From an uncultured Actinoplanes sp. (GTDB lineage Bacteria > Actinomycetota > Actinomycetes > Mycobacteriales > Micromonosporaceae): a stretch of DNA of 5,142 bases. The DNA lies in contig CAKUMG010000525.1 in NCBI GenBank assembly GCA_934667465.1, positions 1-5,142 of the forward strand, read 5' to 3'. Numbering within the stretch: position 1 is the first letter of the stretch; the number at the start of each line of letters is the position of its first letter. The translations under genes were made by a program, and so were the position numbers. The notes below the pieces were generated by a model. It ran no database searches. It was not told the DNA's origin and saw only the letters and a list, made by a program, of their open reading frames with translations. Below, in pieces: positions 5,064 through 5,142 of this stretch.

Positions 5064-5142
5064 ATCAGTCGCGCGTCCACCGCCCGCACCGTGCCGTGCC
5101 GTGCTGCCCGCGCCGTGCCGCGCCGCCCGCGCCGTGCTGCCC
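5064..5142. repeat. GC-rich low-complexity DNA with direct repeats at the window end
   Basis: GCCGTGCTGCCC occurs at 5098-5109 and 5131-5142. GCCCGCGCCGTGC occurs at 5106-5118 and 5125-5137. Short GCCGT steps fill the region. I find no gene here with family resemblance and no clear promoter; the neighbouring gene, if any, lies beyond the window. Confidence 0.7.

Noticed and set aside
4991..5089. N-terminal extension of the Mth938-like protein to ATG 5089
   Set aside because: The extra residues come from the tandem repeat and are Arg/Gly/Ala low complexity; the family domain begins just after GTG 4990.

Overview
The window is visibly very GC-rich. It uses GTG as well as ATG starts, packs genes tightly, and leaves long antisense frames open. 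Its gene families (a DUF5925-type AAA ATPase, an actinobacterial Mth938-like protein, an EntD-type phosphopantetheinyl transferase) point to a high-GC actinomycete. A Micromonosporaceae- or Streptomyces-like chromosome is my inference from composition and remembered homologues, not from a search.

Layout. At 1-810 (+) is the 3' part of a divergent adenylosuccinate-synthetase (PurA) family gene. At 807-1973 (-) a DUF5925/AAA ATPase converges on it; the two stop codons share one CTAG. An intergenic gap of about 96-99 bp (from 1974 or 1977 to 2072) separates the ATPase from a rightward pair. That pair is an alpha/beta hydrolase (2073-2954) and an Sfp/EntD-type 4'-phosphopantetheinyl transferase (2951-3751), joined by a GTGA start/stop overlap that suggests translational coupling. 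The transferase carries an in-frame 18-bp minisatellite encoding an Ala-Gly-Ser-Gly linker. Its stop overlaps by 8 bp the end of a leftward class I SAM methyltransferase (3744-4499, -). Upstream of the methyltransferase is a leftward Mth938-like gene (4604-4990, -). The window ends in about 150 bp of repetitive GC-rich DNA with no gene I can support.

How the genes relate. The only clear operon is hydrolase plus phosphopantetheinyl transferase. The transferase activates carrier proteins of fatty acid, polyketide or peptide synthesis; whether the hydrolase serves the same pathway is unknown. The methyltransferase and Mth938-like genes share a strand but are 104 bp apart, and the methyltransferase has its own good promoter candidate. 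No neighbour specifies a substrate for the methyltransferase, the ATPase or the PurA-like enzyme. I see no RNA gene, CRISPR array, insertion sequence or prophage, and no coherent new multi-gene system. The main oddities are the repeat-bearing transferase, the PurA-like enzyme with altered substrate-loop residues, two promoter candidates placed for leaderless mRNA, and two tail-to-tail gene pairs with overlapping stop codons.
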